Origin: Bin87 sp965221295
GTDB taxonomy: Bacteria; Chloroflexota; Dehalococcoidia; Lucifugimonadales; UBA3495
DNA: 64,000 bases
Assembly (NCBI GenBank): GCA_965221295.1
Contig: OZ244879.1
Location: forward strand, 496,001-560,000
Reading direction: 5' to 3'
The notes beneath the pieces were generated by a model that saw nothing but the letters and a program-made list of their open reading frames with translations, searched no databases and was not told the DNA's origin. Below, piece by piece: positions 42,122 through 50,330 of the stretch. The translations under genes and the position numbers were made by a program. Within the stretch, counting starts at the first letter, position 1. The number at the start of each line of letters is the position of its first letter.

Positions 42122-44107
42122 CTATCCGGCCGGTCCGGCGGCAACGGTTGTCTCCACCACCGGGCGAGGCGCCGGAGCCCGCGATGGCCACAGGGCAATT
42201 GCCGTGCCCAGTATCAGGACCGGGCCGGCGATCCACATCCACCATACCAGCGGATTGACCAGAATACGGAAACCAACCGCGCCGTCCTCTCGATTTTCGC
42301 TGGGCACCACATAGAAATCCTCCAGTGGCGTGGAGCGTATCGCCGCGCGGGTGGAGGCCATGTTGTGGTCGGGATGGAAAGTCCGGCGAGGGTGCATCAC
42401 CTCCAGAAACTCGCCATCGCGGTACACCTCAACGGTGGCGCGATACTCGGTGCGGTCGGCGTAGGCTAGAGTGGTGGTATCCACGTACACCATGCGGTAG
42501 TCGCCGATGGTGGCATCGTCGCCCGGGAACAGCACCACATCCTTTTGAATGCCGTAGAAGGATTGGCCCACCACGCCCAACGCCACCATCACAACCGCCA
42601 GATGCACCACGTAGCCGCCGTAGCGGGGGCGGTTGGCCATGATCAGGCGGACGAAGCCGACAGCAGGATTGTCCCCGACGGCGCGCCGGCGCGCCATGAC
42701 TCCCCGGACCCATTCAGTCAGAATGCCCACCGCGACCAGGGCGCACAGAGAGAACCCGATCACCGCGTAAGGCTGCCGGATACCGGCTACCATGAGAATG
42801 ATTGCGGTCAGAATCGCCGCCGCGCCCGGCAGTTGCACAGCGCGCCGCAGGGATTGCAGATTCGCTCGACGCCAGGGCAGCAGCGGTCCCACACCCATCA
42901 GCAGTACCAAAGCGAGCATCAACGGCCCATTCACCTGGTCATAGAAGGGCCGCGCCACCGTGATTTCCTGCTCCGCAAACAGCCGAGACAGCAACGGATA
43001 AACCGTGCCCCATAAAGTCGCGAAAGCCACGCCCAACAGCAGCAAGTTGTTGACGAGGAACGCCGCCTCTCGGGACAGCATCGAATCCAACCGCTGCGCG
43101 CTGCGCACCAGGTCATAGCGCCAGAAGAAGATGGCCATGGGAACGACCACACCCACGCCCAAAAATAGCAGGAATACCCAACCCAGGGTGGACGCGCCGA
43201 AGGAATGCACCGACGGCACGGGACCACCACGATTCATGAACATGCCATACAGAGCCAGGCCAAAGGCGATGTTGATCAGCGTGATATTCCACATGCGGAA
43301 CATGCCGCGCCGCTTCTGCACCATTATCGAATGGACAAAGGCGGTCAGCGCGATCCAGGGCATAAAGGCGGCGTTTTCCACCGGATCCCAGAACCAAAAC
43401 CCGCCCCAGCCCAAGATGGTGTAGGCCCACCAGGATCCCAACAGCAGGCCTGACGCCAGCAACGCCCAGACGCCCACGCCCCAAGCGCGTCCGGCGTCGA
43501 TCCATTCGTCCTCTGACCGCCCGCCGATGAGACCGGCCAACGCAAAGGCGAAGGGTATGCTGATGCCCACCAGACCGGCCATCAGCGCCGGCGGGTGGAA
43601 GAACATCCCGAAATGCGTCAACAGCGGGTTGATGCCCTGACCGTCGGGCACGGGAAACGCGAGTTTCTGGAAGGGGTTGGCCATGAACGCCATGACCGCC
43701 AGGAAGAAAACCTCGATCAACATGAGAGTGGCCACCGTCCACGGCAGCGTGGGCCGCGTGGACGCCGGGGCCAGCCAGATCGCCAGCGCCGCCATTACCG
43801 ACAGGGCGAAGGCGATGTACAGCAGCGATCCCTCATTGCCCGCGTAGAAGGCCACCCAAGTGTAGATATTGGGCATGGCGATATTGCTATGCGCCGCGAC
43901 GTAGGCCAGCGAGAAATCCCGCGTGATGAACGACTGAACCAGCGACAGGGTGGCCACCAGCAGCGCCACCACGAGCGCGTAAGAAGCCTTGCGCGCGCTG
44001 TCCAGCAAGGCAGGGGCGCCCCTGACCTGCCCCAATACCGAAGCAAAGGTGGAATAGGCCGCCAGCGACAACGCCATCCAGAGGCAGGCGGCTCCCAAAT
44101 CAGCCAT
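42122..44107 (-). CDS. ccmF: Cytochrome c haem lyase subunit CcmF
   Basis: This is a 661-residue polytopic membrane protein with about 14 helices. The WWD haem-binding signature is LGWGGFWFWDPVENAAFMPW, with TYHL-type flanking histidines (THFGMFFHPPALM). Other conserved parts are MPNIYTWVAFYAGNEGSLL and the late soluble loop VVLFPGDDATIGDYRMVYVD. It receives haem and with CcmH/CcmI joins it to apocytochrome c outside the membrane. GAGAGGA precedes the ATG at 44107. The gene overlaps ccmH by 8 nt. Confidence 0.95.
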   Translation of the reverse strand: MADLGAACLWMALSLAAYSTFASVLGQVRGAPALLDSARKASYALVVALLVATLSLVQSFITRDFSLAYVAAHSNIAMPNIYTWVAFYAGNEGSLLYIAFALSVMAALAIWLAPASTRPTLPWTVATLMLIEVFFLAVMAFMANPFQKLAFPVPDGQGINPLLTHFGMFFHPPALMAGLVGISIPFAFALAGLIGGRSEDEWIDAGRAWGVGVWALLASGLLLGSWWAYTILGWGGFWFWDPVENAAFMPWIALTAFVHSIMVQKRRGMFRMWNITLINIAFGLALYGMFMNRGGPVPSVHSFGASTLGWVFLLFLGVGVVVPMAIFFWRYDLVRSAQRLDSMLSREAAFLVNNLLLLGVAFATLWGTVYPLLSRLFAEQEITVARPFYDQVNGPLMLALVLLMGVGPLLPWRRANLQSLRRAVQLPGAAAILTAIILMVAGIRQPYAVIGFSLCALVAVGILTEWVRGVMARRRAVGDNPAVGFVRLIMANRPRYGGYVVHLAVVMVALGVVGQSFYGIQKDVVLFPGDDATIGDYRMVYVDTTTLAYADRTEYRATVEVYRDGEFLEVMHPRRTFHPDHNMASTRAAIRSTPLEDFYVVPSENREDGAVGFRILVNPLVWWMWIAGPVLILGTAIALWPSRAPAPRPVVETTVAAGPAG

Positions 44108-44705
44108 CGGCTCGTTCCTCTCTCCCTTCAGGGCGGTTGCAGGCATGGTTGGGCGAACCTGGTCCGTCAAGTTGGTCCAGCGCCAAATCACGGTCAACCG
44201 CATCGAGGTAGGGCTGCAGGTCGCCCGGGTCGTGAGCGTAGGGATTGGCGACATCCTCGGGACGCCGGCGCATGCTCCGCAGGATCAGGAAACCGCCGAG
44301 CAGCGCGGCCACGGTGACGACGCCAGGCACAATCCAGGCTATCAGGTAAAATCCGGATCGTGGCGGCTCCGCCAGCACGCCGGGACCGTAACGTTCGGAC
44401 GCGGCGAACCAATCCAGCACTTCTTGCCTGGTGGCGCCTGAAGCCAGCATTTCTCGAACTTGCGCACGCATTTGTTTGGCCAGCGGAACCTCGGTTTGAT
44501 CAATGGTTTGCGCCGGACAAACGGGACACATCAACATCCGGTCGATAGCCTGCGCCTCCGCCTCGTCATACGACCCGGCTCCGTCCCCGGATTGGGCCGC
44601 CACGAACCCGTAGGACATTGCCAACCATGACGCCATTGCCATTGCCGCCAGAATCAAAAAAATGCCCCGGCGCGCCGGGGCAGATATGGTAACCGCAATG
44701 AGCAT
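44100..44705 (-). CDS. ccmH: Cytochrome c maturation protein CcmH
   Basis: The product has 201 residues with a signal peptide (GIFLILAAMAMASWLAMSYGF). The redox motif C60-x-x-C63 lies in DRMLMCPVCPAQTIDQTEVPLAKQMR, followed by VREMLASGATRQEVLDWFAASERYGPGVL, and then a C-terminal membrane helix near 127-146. It resolves disulfides on apocytochrome c with CcmF. The start at 44705 has GGGGG before it. A terminator-like palindrome lies in codons 8-15, so a downstream start (MAMASWL) is a possible alternative. Confidence 0.92.
   Translation of the reverse strand: MLIAVTISAPARRGIFLILAAMAMASWLAMSYGFVAAQSGDGAGSYDEAEAQAIDRMLMCPVCPAQTIDQTEVPLAKQMRAQVREMLASGATRQEVLDWFAASERYGPGVLAEPPRSGFYLIAWIVPGVVTVAALLGGFLILRSMRRRPEDVANPYAHDPGDLQPYLDAVDRDLALDQLDGPGSPNHACNRPEGREERADG
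44656..44682 (-). terminator. Intrinsic-terminator-like hairpin inside the start of ccmH
   Basis: On the minus strand TGCCCCGGCGCGCCGGGGCA (44682 to 44663) folds into an 8-bp all-GC-rich stem with a CGCG loop. Seven T residues (44662-44656) follow directly. It lies 24 nt into the ccmH coding frame. It could terminate ACIII transcripts or attenuate the ccm genes. Confidence 0.7.
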
Positions 44706-44710
44706 AGAAT

Positions 44711-44730
44711 CCCCCGAAACCGCCCGGGGG
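44711..44730 (-). promoter_or_regulatory. Hairpin covering the ccmH ribosome site
   Basis: CCCCCG and CGGGGG pair across an 8-nt loop between the cytochrome stop (44738) and the ccmH start (44705). On the minus strand the 3' arm is the GGGGG ribosome-binding stretch, so folding would hide it. Confidence 0.5.
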
Positions 44731-44737
44731 AGCCGGA

Positions 44738-45289
44738 TTACTCGCACGCCGCCGCGTCGCCGCCCTGGATGCAGCCTTCCACGTAGTCCAGAACCAACTC
44801 GATCTGGTCTTCGGTCAGCAGCTTGGCGAAGGAGGGCATGACGTTGACGCCGCCGACGACTACGCCGCGCAGTCCGCTGCGGTCCAAGCTCCGAGCCGCT
44901 TCCGAAGTGAGGTCGGGGTTCAGCAGCGGCGCGTCGGTGGCTTGATAGTTGTAATCGACGATCATGCGGCCCAGCACCTGCCCGTCGCCCTGCCCGGTCA
45001 TCCCGTGGCACATCACGCAGTTGGTCTCGAAGATGTGCTTGCCTGAGCCAGCGAAGGACGTGGGCTGCGGAGGGCTTGAACCGTACCACGGCACGGCCGA
45101 GGCCGGTGGGCTGAGGCGCGGCGGCTCGTGGGCCTTGTAGGACGGCTGGTAATGCATCTCGTAGAAAATGTCCAGCGGATACGAACCCTGAGAACACCCG
45201 ACAGCCAGCAACCCGGCCACGATGGTCAACCCGATCAAGGGCAGCAGTCGCCCGCGCATCAGTTTAGTCCGTGTCATTGAAATTCTCAT
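44738..45289 (-). CDS. actE: Monoheme cytochrome c lipoprotein, ACIII ActE-like
   Basis: The product is 183 residues with a lipobox (TIVAGLLAVGCSQG, Cys32), so it is a membrane-anchored lipoprotein. The haem site C91-V-M-C94-H95 lies in GKHIFETNCVMCHGMTGQGDGQV. A Met ligand is likely in NVMPSFAKLL. It precedes ccmH and follows the DUF3341 genes, matching the ActE subunit, which passes electrons from the multiheme subunit towards the acceptor. Extra C-terminal cysteines (CIQGGDAAACE) may form a disulfide. Confidence 0.85.
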   Translation of the reverse strand: MRISMTRTKLMRGRLLPLIGLTIVAGLLAVGCSQGSYPLDIFYEMHYQPSYKAHEPPRLSPPASAVPWYGSSPPQPTSFAGSGKHIFETNCVMCHGMTGQGDGQVLGRMIVDYNYQATDAPLLNPDLTSEAARSLDRSGLRGVVVGGVNVMPSFAKLLTEDQIELVLDYVEGCIQGGDAAACE

Positions 45290-45342
45290 TCCAGGATTGG
45301 TATTGCTGATGGTGCGTGTTCGATGGTTCGGATTTGCCCGCG

Positions 45343-45846
45343 TCAGGCCGACGCCACGTCGACCGCGCCGGCTTCGTTGAGGATCTGGGTCACGCGGGGA
45401 GCTTGTTCGGCGCCTGCATTGACCAGCACTCCGATCAAACCCTCGCTGATGCGGTGGTCAGACCGAGCGTTGCGCATCTTGGGGCGCAGCGCCTGCGCTA
45501 CGCCAACGACCGTGAACAGTATGGCGCCCAGTAGGGTCCCGGTGTAGCAAATCACGGCCAACGGAGGCATGGCTAAGATGGGTTTCTCCGCGATGGTCAT
45601 TGGGACGGCCAAGGGCGTTACGCCTCCGATTATCACGGAGACGATCAAACCGAGCAGACCGCCCAAGAGGGGCCACACGTAGAGCCGGTGGCGCTCCATG
45701 CCCTCGCCCAACGCGCCCTCGGGATAGGGAACGTCGGTGAGGAAATTGTAATCGGATTCCGAGATGCCGGCCGATTTCAGGGCGTCGCCGGCGTCGGCCG
45801 CGGCCGAGGCGTCGTTGAAAAGACCCAAAATTGCTTGCGTTGCCAT
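45343..45846 (-). CDS. actD: DUF3341 membrane subunit, ACIII ActD-like (second copy)
   Basis: The product is 167 residues, of which LGLFNDASAAADAGDALKSAGISESDYNFLTDVPYPEG and LPLGG-type LLGGLLGLIVSVIIGGVTPL are typical ActD. The remaining parts are MPPLAVICYTGTLLGAILFTVVGV and LNEAGAVDV. It clearly resembles the adjacent upstream copy, so the subunit is duplicated here. The membrane hairpin packs at the edge of the NrfD-like subunits in known ACIII structures. Confidence 0.85.
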   Translation of the reverse strand: MATQAILGLFNDASAAADAGDALKSAGISESDYNFLTDVPYPEGALGEGMERHRLYVWPLLGGLLGLIVSVIIGGVTPLAVPMTIAEKPILAMPPLAVICYTGTLLGAILFTVVGVAQALRPKMRNARSDHRISEGLIGVLVNAGAEQAPRVTQILNEAGAVDVASA

Positions 45847-45867
45847 GGGAATAATCCGTTCGTCGCC

Positions 45868-46428
45868 CTACTGGTCGGTTTTGACATCCACCGCGCCGGC
45901 GGAGTTCATGATCTGCATCACCTCGTAGCGCCGCTCGGGTTCAGCGTTTACCCGTAGGCCCAACAACCCTTGTGTGATGCGGTTGTCATAAAGGCCAAGC
46001 TGGAACTTGGGCAGCCGAGATTCGAAAATGATGCCGATGACGGTGAAGAGGATGGCGCCGAGCATCGTGCCTTCGTAGCAGACGATGGCCATCGGAGGTA
46101 GCGAAAGCACCGGCTTGCCTCCCGTGACCAGCGGATACGCCACTTGAGTCATGGCGGTGATCATGATGCCGGAGGAGAGGCCAAGCAACGCGCCAACGAA
46201 GGGATACAGGTAGAGGCGGTGCTTTTCCTCGCGTTCGCCCAGGGACCCTTCCGGGTAGGGTGAATCGGTGAGGAAGTCGTAGTCAGTTTCGGGTATGCCG
46301 GCGCCCTTGAGGGCGTCGCCGGCGGTTGCCGCCGACTCCGCGTCCTGGAACAAGCCCAGTATGGCCAGCTTGTTGTTGGGCGGAGACATTGCGTCTCGCA
46401 ATTGCCGCAGGAATCCTGGCATCGCCAT
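45868..46428 (-). CDS. actD: DUF3341 membrane subunit, ACIII ActD-like (first copy)
   Basis: The product is 186 residues: LAILGLFQDAESAATAGDALKGAGIPETDYDFLTDSPYPEGSLGE, two membrane helices (FVGALLGLSSGIMITAMTQ, YEGTMLGAILFTVIGIIF) and MNSAGAVDVKTDQ. The ATG at 46428 is chosen for the GAGGG ribosome site and its position 11 nt after the ActC stop; the frame runs open further upstream only as a shadow. It is followed after 21 nt by its paralog. Confidence 0.87.
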   Translation of the reverse strand: MAMPGFLRQLRDAMSPPNNKLAILGLFQDAESAATAGDALKGAGIPETDYDFLTDSPYPEGSLGEREEKHRLYLYPFVGALLGLSSGIMITAMTQVAYPLVTGGKPVLSLPPMAIVCYEGTMLGAILFTVIGIIFESRLPKFQLGLYDNRITQGLLGLRVNAEPERRYEVMQIMNSAGAVDVKTDQ

Positions 46429-46439
46429 GGCGTAACCCT

Positions 46440-47828
46440 CTAGTCCTCTCTGAAGGTGGCCGGCACGGTGCGGCGGCCCACCTGGATTTCCGTCTTGAGA
46501 ATATCTCCTTCCTTGATGTCGTATAACGGCACCAGCGGGAACACGCGGCTGAACAACAGCATCAGCATGGACACGAAGGCGAAGGTCGCGCCCACGATGA
46601 GGGCCTCTGGCCATTGCGGCAGGTAATCGTTCCACGTGAAGGTTTGGAACTGCTTGTTGGCCTGACCGGGCACGAACAGCAGGTAACGCTCCAACCACAT
46701 GCCAACATTCACGGAGATACACGCCGCTGACATGATCCACAGGTTGCGTCGCCACGCTTTGGGCAGCCACAGTATGACGGGCAGGAAGTACGTGATGCCT
46801 ACGAACACGATCATCCACACGTTGTACGCCACCCCGTGGTCGCCGGGCAGGAATTGTAGGGCGCGGACCGCCAGTTCGTCGCCTTCCAGACCGTAGATGC
46901 CGAAGATGATCTCCATGACCAGGAAGTAGAACCATCCGGTGGCGACGACGATTAGCAAGCGACCCAGAGCGTCGATGTGCTCGTGGCGGATGTAGTCCTG
47001 CCAACCATAGGCCCAGCGCAGCAGGATCATGGCGAAAACCACCGCCGACACGCCGGAGTGAACCGCGCCCACCACGAAGTATGGCGCGAACACCGTGCTA
47101 TGCCAAGACTTGATGGCGACGGCCATCCCGAAGTCCCAGGACACGATGGAGTGAACGGACACGAACACCGGAAGAATCAAAGCCGAGAGCAATACGCCAG
47201 CGATGATCTGGAGCTTCCATTGACGGGGATTGCCTTCCCAGCCCATGGCCAGCAGGGTATAGACGAGCTTTGGCCAACCGGTGGTGCGGTCGCGCAGAAC
47301 CGCGAAGTCTGGCACGAGAGCAATGACCACGAACAGTGTGGAAGAAGTGAGGTAGGTGAGGATGGCCGAAGGGTCCCACACCAGCGGAGTGCGGATATTG
47401 GGCCAGATGCCGCGGGCGAAGTCATAAGGGAACGCCCAGTACAGGATGCGCCAAGGCCGGCCCGTGTGGATGATCGGCATGATCATCGCGGTCATCAGCG
47501 AGAAGATGGTGAGCACTTCGGCGGCGCGGGTCGCGGGCCGTCGCCACTCCGCCTTGGCCAGGCGCAGGATGGCGGAGAGCATCACACCGGCGTGGCTGAT
47601 TCCGATCCAGAACACGAAGTTGGTGATGAAGAATCCCCACACCACCTTGTAGTTCAACCCGGTTATGCCCAGGCCGGTGTTGATCATGATGCCGACGGTG
47701 ATGGCGGCTGCCAACACAATCACGCCAAGCAGAGACACCACCGGCCAGAACCAGCGGGGCGTTTCCAGTATGGACCGCAGCAGGTCCCGGTTGATCTGCG
47801 CTGCGGGTAGGACTTTGCCTTCCTGCAT
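46440..47828 (-). CDS. actC: NrfD/PsrC-type quinol-oxidising membrane subunit, ACIII ActC-like
   Basis: The product is 462 residues with about ten membrane helices. Its family landmarks are NYKVVWGFFITNFVFWIGISHAGVMLSAILRL, TGRPWRILYWAFPYDFARGIWPNIRTPLVWDP, SVHSIVSWDFGMAVA, WHSTVFAPYFVVGAVHSG, and the ERYLLFVPG segment. It should carry the quinol site at the periplasmic side of ACIII. A typical ActC terminus (VPLYDIKEGDIL) is present. Confidence 0.9.
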   Translation of the reverse strand: MQEGKVLPAAQINRDLLRSILETPRWFWPVVSLLGVIVLAAAITVGIMINTGLGITGLNYKVVWGFFITNFVFWIGISHAGVMLSAILRLAKAEWRRPATRAAEVLTIFSLMTAMIMPIIHTGRPWRILYWAFPYDFARGIWPNIRTPLVWDPSAILTYLTSSTLFVVIALVPDFAVLRDRTTGWPKLVYTLLAMGWEGNPRQWKLQIIAGVLLSALILPVFVSVHSIVSWDFGMAVAIKSWHSTVFAPYFVVGAVHSGVSAVVFAMILLRWAYGWQDYIRHEHIDALGRLLIVVATGWFYFLVMEIIFGIYGLEGDELAVRALQFLPGDHGVAYNVWMIVFVGITYFLPVILWLPKAWRRNLWIMSAACISVNVGMWLERYLLFVPGQANKQFQTFTWNDYLPQWPEALIVGATFAFVSMLMLLFSRVFPLVPLYDIKEGDILKTEIQVGRRTVPATFRED

Positions 47829-47933
47829 GTTGCCTTACTCTTACCTAACGTGCCTCTTTCGATGAATTGCGATTTTCGCTGTAAGCCCGGCTGGGATTCT
47901 CATTCATGGTCTGATGTTGCCGCCGCCTCGGCC

Positions 47934-49460
47934 CTACTCCGGTTTGGCCAGCACCAGGTAACGCCCGCGGATCAGGGTGTCAACCTTCTGGTACATGGAT
48001 CCTTCCTTCATTTCCCAGAGTGAGATGGGTGGCAGCAGCATCATGCCGATGCGGAACACCAGGAGGACAATGCCCACGCCGCCGAGGATCATAAAGATGT
48101 CCCAGAGGTCGGGGAAGGTTGCCGCCGGGGCCGGCAGCAGCAGCGCGGGGAACGAGAAAGCGTCCGACGGCAGGAAGTACAATCCGCCCAGTTCGGCGGG
48201 AGCCGCCGCGAAGGCCGCCGCGAAGATGCGGATGTGCCACAGGAGCAGTCCAATCACGATGAAGATCGCCGCCAGCGGCGCGCCCCAGCCTTCGCGCCGA
48301 GCGTGGTTGGACACCAGGATCGGGAAGGGTATGAAGAACGTGAAAAACAGCTGCGCCCAGAAGATGCCGATGTAGGAGTCGAACATCAGGTAGTTCAGGA
48401 TCGCCTGCTCGACCTCCAGGCGGCCATACCAGTAGGTGATGAAGAACGCGAAGAGATGATAGGTATGCAGCAGGGTCAGCCCCAGCAGCACCTTGCTGGC
48501 CGCCCAGAACGGAGCCTGCCCGATCAGTTCGCGATACCCTCCCCAGCGCCGCATGGCGTAGGCCACCAGCAGAATCATGGCGAGGCCGCCCTGGAAGCTG
48601 ATCACCGTGTAGAACGGCGGCAGTATGGAGTCCTTCCAGCCCGGTATCATGGCCATGGCGAAATCGCTGACCACCAGGAACTGTACGAACACGACCATCA
48701 TGAAGTACAGCGCGCCCAATATGGCCAAACCGCCCTTCTGGATCTGCCACTGTCGTTTGGTGCCATACCATCCGCCGGCCAGCCTGGCGTACAGGGACGC
48801 GCGGAACCCGGAAACGTGCGGGCGGCTCTGGGCCATGTCGGGCAGGGCGGCCAACCACAGGATCGCCACCGAGCAGAAGGACAGGCCGATCATGCCAGCG
48901 AGTAGCCATCCCGATGGGTTGATGAGCTCTTGGAACCAGATGGAGCGGCGCACCATCTGCTCCCCGCTTTCGGTCATTACGCCCAGGTCGGGCAGGGCGA
49001 TCAGCGCCGGTATGAACAGCAGTATGTTGACGACGCTGACCAGCGAGAAGATCTCGGCGATGCGGGAAAGAGGACGCCGCCAGTGGCTCTTGGTGAACCG
49101 GAACGCGCAGGCGGCCAGCGGAGCCGACGCCGTTAGCGTGAACACGAAGCCGAAGGCCGCGACGTAGAATCCCCAGGCCCGGTGGTCGGCGAAACCAACC
49201 GACAGCGCCTTGATGACGAATCCCACGATGCCCAGGATGGTCAGGGCGCCGCCAACGAAGAGGGCAATCCTGAAGACGCTGGCCGCGGATCGCTGCTTTT
49301 CGTTGACTTCGGCAACCAGCCCCGACGCTTCGGGAATGACCCACATTTCCGGTCCGAAATGGCCGTGTTCGTGGGCGGAGTCATGGCCATGGTGAGCCGC
49401 GCCGTGGTCAGCCACGCCGTGATCGGCCATGGGCGAATGCGACTGGGTTTCGCTAGCCAT
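47934..49460 (-). CDS. actF: Second NrfD-type membrane subunit, ACIII ActF-like
   Basis: The product has 508 residues: a histidine-rich N-terminus (DHGVADHGAAHHGHDSAHEHGHFG) and then about ten membrane helices. RAWGFYVAAFGFVFTLTASAPLAA is followed by HWRRPLSRIAEIFSL, FYTVISFQGGLAMILLVAYAMRRWGG and HTYHLFAFFITYWYGRLE. It is paralogous in plan to the 462-residue subunit and lies between the Fe-S and ActC genes. ActC/ActF labels are by resemblance. The His-rich start could bind metal. The gene overlaps the Fe-S gene by one base. Confidence 0.85.
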   Translation of the reverse strand: MASETQSHSPMADHGVADHGAAHHGHDSAHEHGHFGPEMWVIPEASGLVAEVNEKQRSAASVFRIALFVGGALTILGIVGFVIKALSVGFADHRAWGFYVAAFGFVFTLTASAPLAACAFRFTKSHWRRPLSRIAEIFSLVSVVNILLFIPALIALPDLGVMTESGEQMVRRSIWFQELINPSGWLLAGMIGLSFCSVAILWLAALPDMAQSRPHVSGFRASLYARLAGGWYGTKRQWQIQKGGLAILGALYFMMVVFVQFLVVSDFAMAMIPGWKDSILPPFYTVISFQGGLAMILLVAYAMRRWGGYRELIGQAPFWAASKVLLGLTLLHTYHLFAFFITYWYGRLEVEQAILNYLMFDSYIGIFWAQLFFTFFIPFPILVSNHARREGWGAPLAAIFIVIGLLLWHIRIFAAAFAAAPAELGGLYFLPSDAFSFPALLLPAPAATFPDLWDIFMILGGVGIVLLVFRIGMMLLPPISLWEMKEGSMYQKVDTLIRGRYLVLAKPE

Positions 49461-50248
49461 CAGTGTCCACCCTTGCCAGCCAGCGGATACTGGTCAACTT
49501 TCTTGAGGTAAATGACGCTGGGGCGTGTGTTCATCTCTTCCAGCAGCCGGTACCCTCGGGTAGCGCGGTCGTGCTCGGCGTGGCCCGGGTGCGCGTTCAC
49601 ATCGTCAAAGTACGGCTTGATAGCAGCGTTGGGGTCGTTGAGGTCGCCGAACATCAGGGCGTTGGTTGGGCAAGCCTGCACACAGGCCGGGTCGTAGTTG
49701 CCGGCCGCGATGGTATCGTCGGTGAGTCGGTTGCCGGCCTGGGCTTCCACCTTCAGCTCGCCGCGCCGGATCCGTTGCACACAGAAGGTGCACTTCTCGG
49801 TGATCCCTCGGGAGCGCACCGTGACGTCCGGGTTCAGGTAGTTCTCCATGCGAGCCGGCCAGTTGGGATGCCAGTAATTGAACATCCTGACCTGGTAGGG
49901 GCAGTTATTGATGCAATAACGGGTGCCCACGCAGCGGTTGTACACCTGGACGTTGAGTCCCTCCTCGTTATGGTATGTGGCGTACACGGGGCATACCGGT
50001 TCGCACGGGGCGTTTTCGCAGTGCTGGCACAGCACCGGCATGAACCGCGCCTTGACGTTGGGGTACTCGCCCTCCCAGTAGCGCTCAATGCGGATCCACT
50101 CGTAGGCCCGACGCTGGAGGAAGTAATCCTTGGTGTTGATGGGGATGTTGTTTTCGGCCTGGCACGCGATCACACAGGCCTGACATCCCGTGCACTTGTC
50201 CAGGTCGGCGACCATTCCCCACTTGTGGTCGAATTGAGCGTTGGGCAT
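49460..50248 (-). CDS. actB2: 4Fe-4S ferredoxin-type subunit, ACIII ActB C-terminal half
   Basis: The product is 262 residues with 15 cysteines set out as in DMSO-reductase/Nrf-type iron-sulfur subunits: CTGCQACVIACQAENN, VLCQHCENAPCEPVCPVYA, RCVGTRYCINNCPYQ, KCTFCVQRIRRGE and ACVQACPTNALMFGD. It could hold up to four clusters (three 4Fe-4S and one 3Fe-4S, as in ACIII). In many ACIII operons this is fused to the molybdopterin-like part; here it is a separate gene 82 bp downstream of it. Confidence 0.9.
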   Translation of the reverse strand: MPNAQFDHKWGMVADLDKCTGCQACVIACQAENNIPINTKDYFLQRRAYEWIRIERYWEGEYPNVKARFMPVLCQHCENAPCEPVCPVYATYHNEEGLNVQVYNRCVGTRYCINNCPYQVRMFNYWHPNWPARMENYLNPDVTVRSRGITEKCTFCVQRIRRGELKVEAQAGNRLTDDTIAAGNYDPACVQACPTNALMFGDLNDPNAAIKPYFDDVNAHPGHAEHDRATRGYRLLEEMNTRPSVIYLKKVDQYPLAGKGGH

Positions 50249-50330
50249 CGTTCAGTCTTCCCCAGGGTGTTTGCCGCTCTCGGCACGGCCAACTTGCCGC
50301 GCCAATTGAAGAGCGACGTTCTCTCAATCC

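Noticed and set aside
44706..45197. An upstream extension of CcmH giving a 365-residue protein
   Set aside because: The added part is an out-of-frame reading of the cytochrome gene; the signal peptide and ribosome site place the start at 44705.
46429..47004. An upstream extension of the first ActD gene
   Set aside because: It overlaps the ActC gene in another frame and is Arg-rich; the family N-terminus and ribosome site are at 46428.
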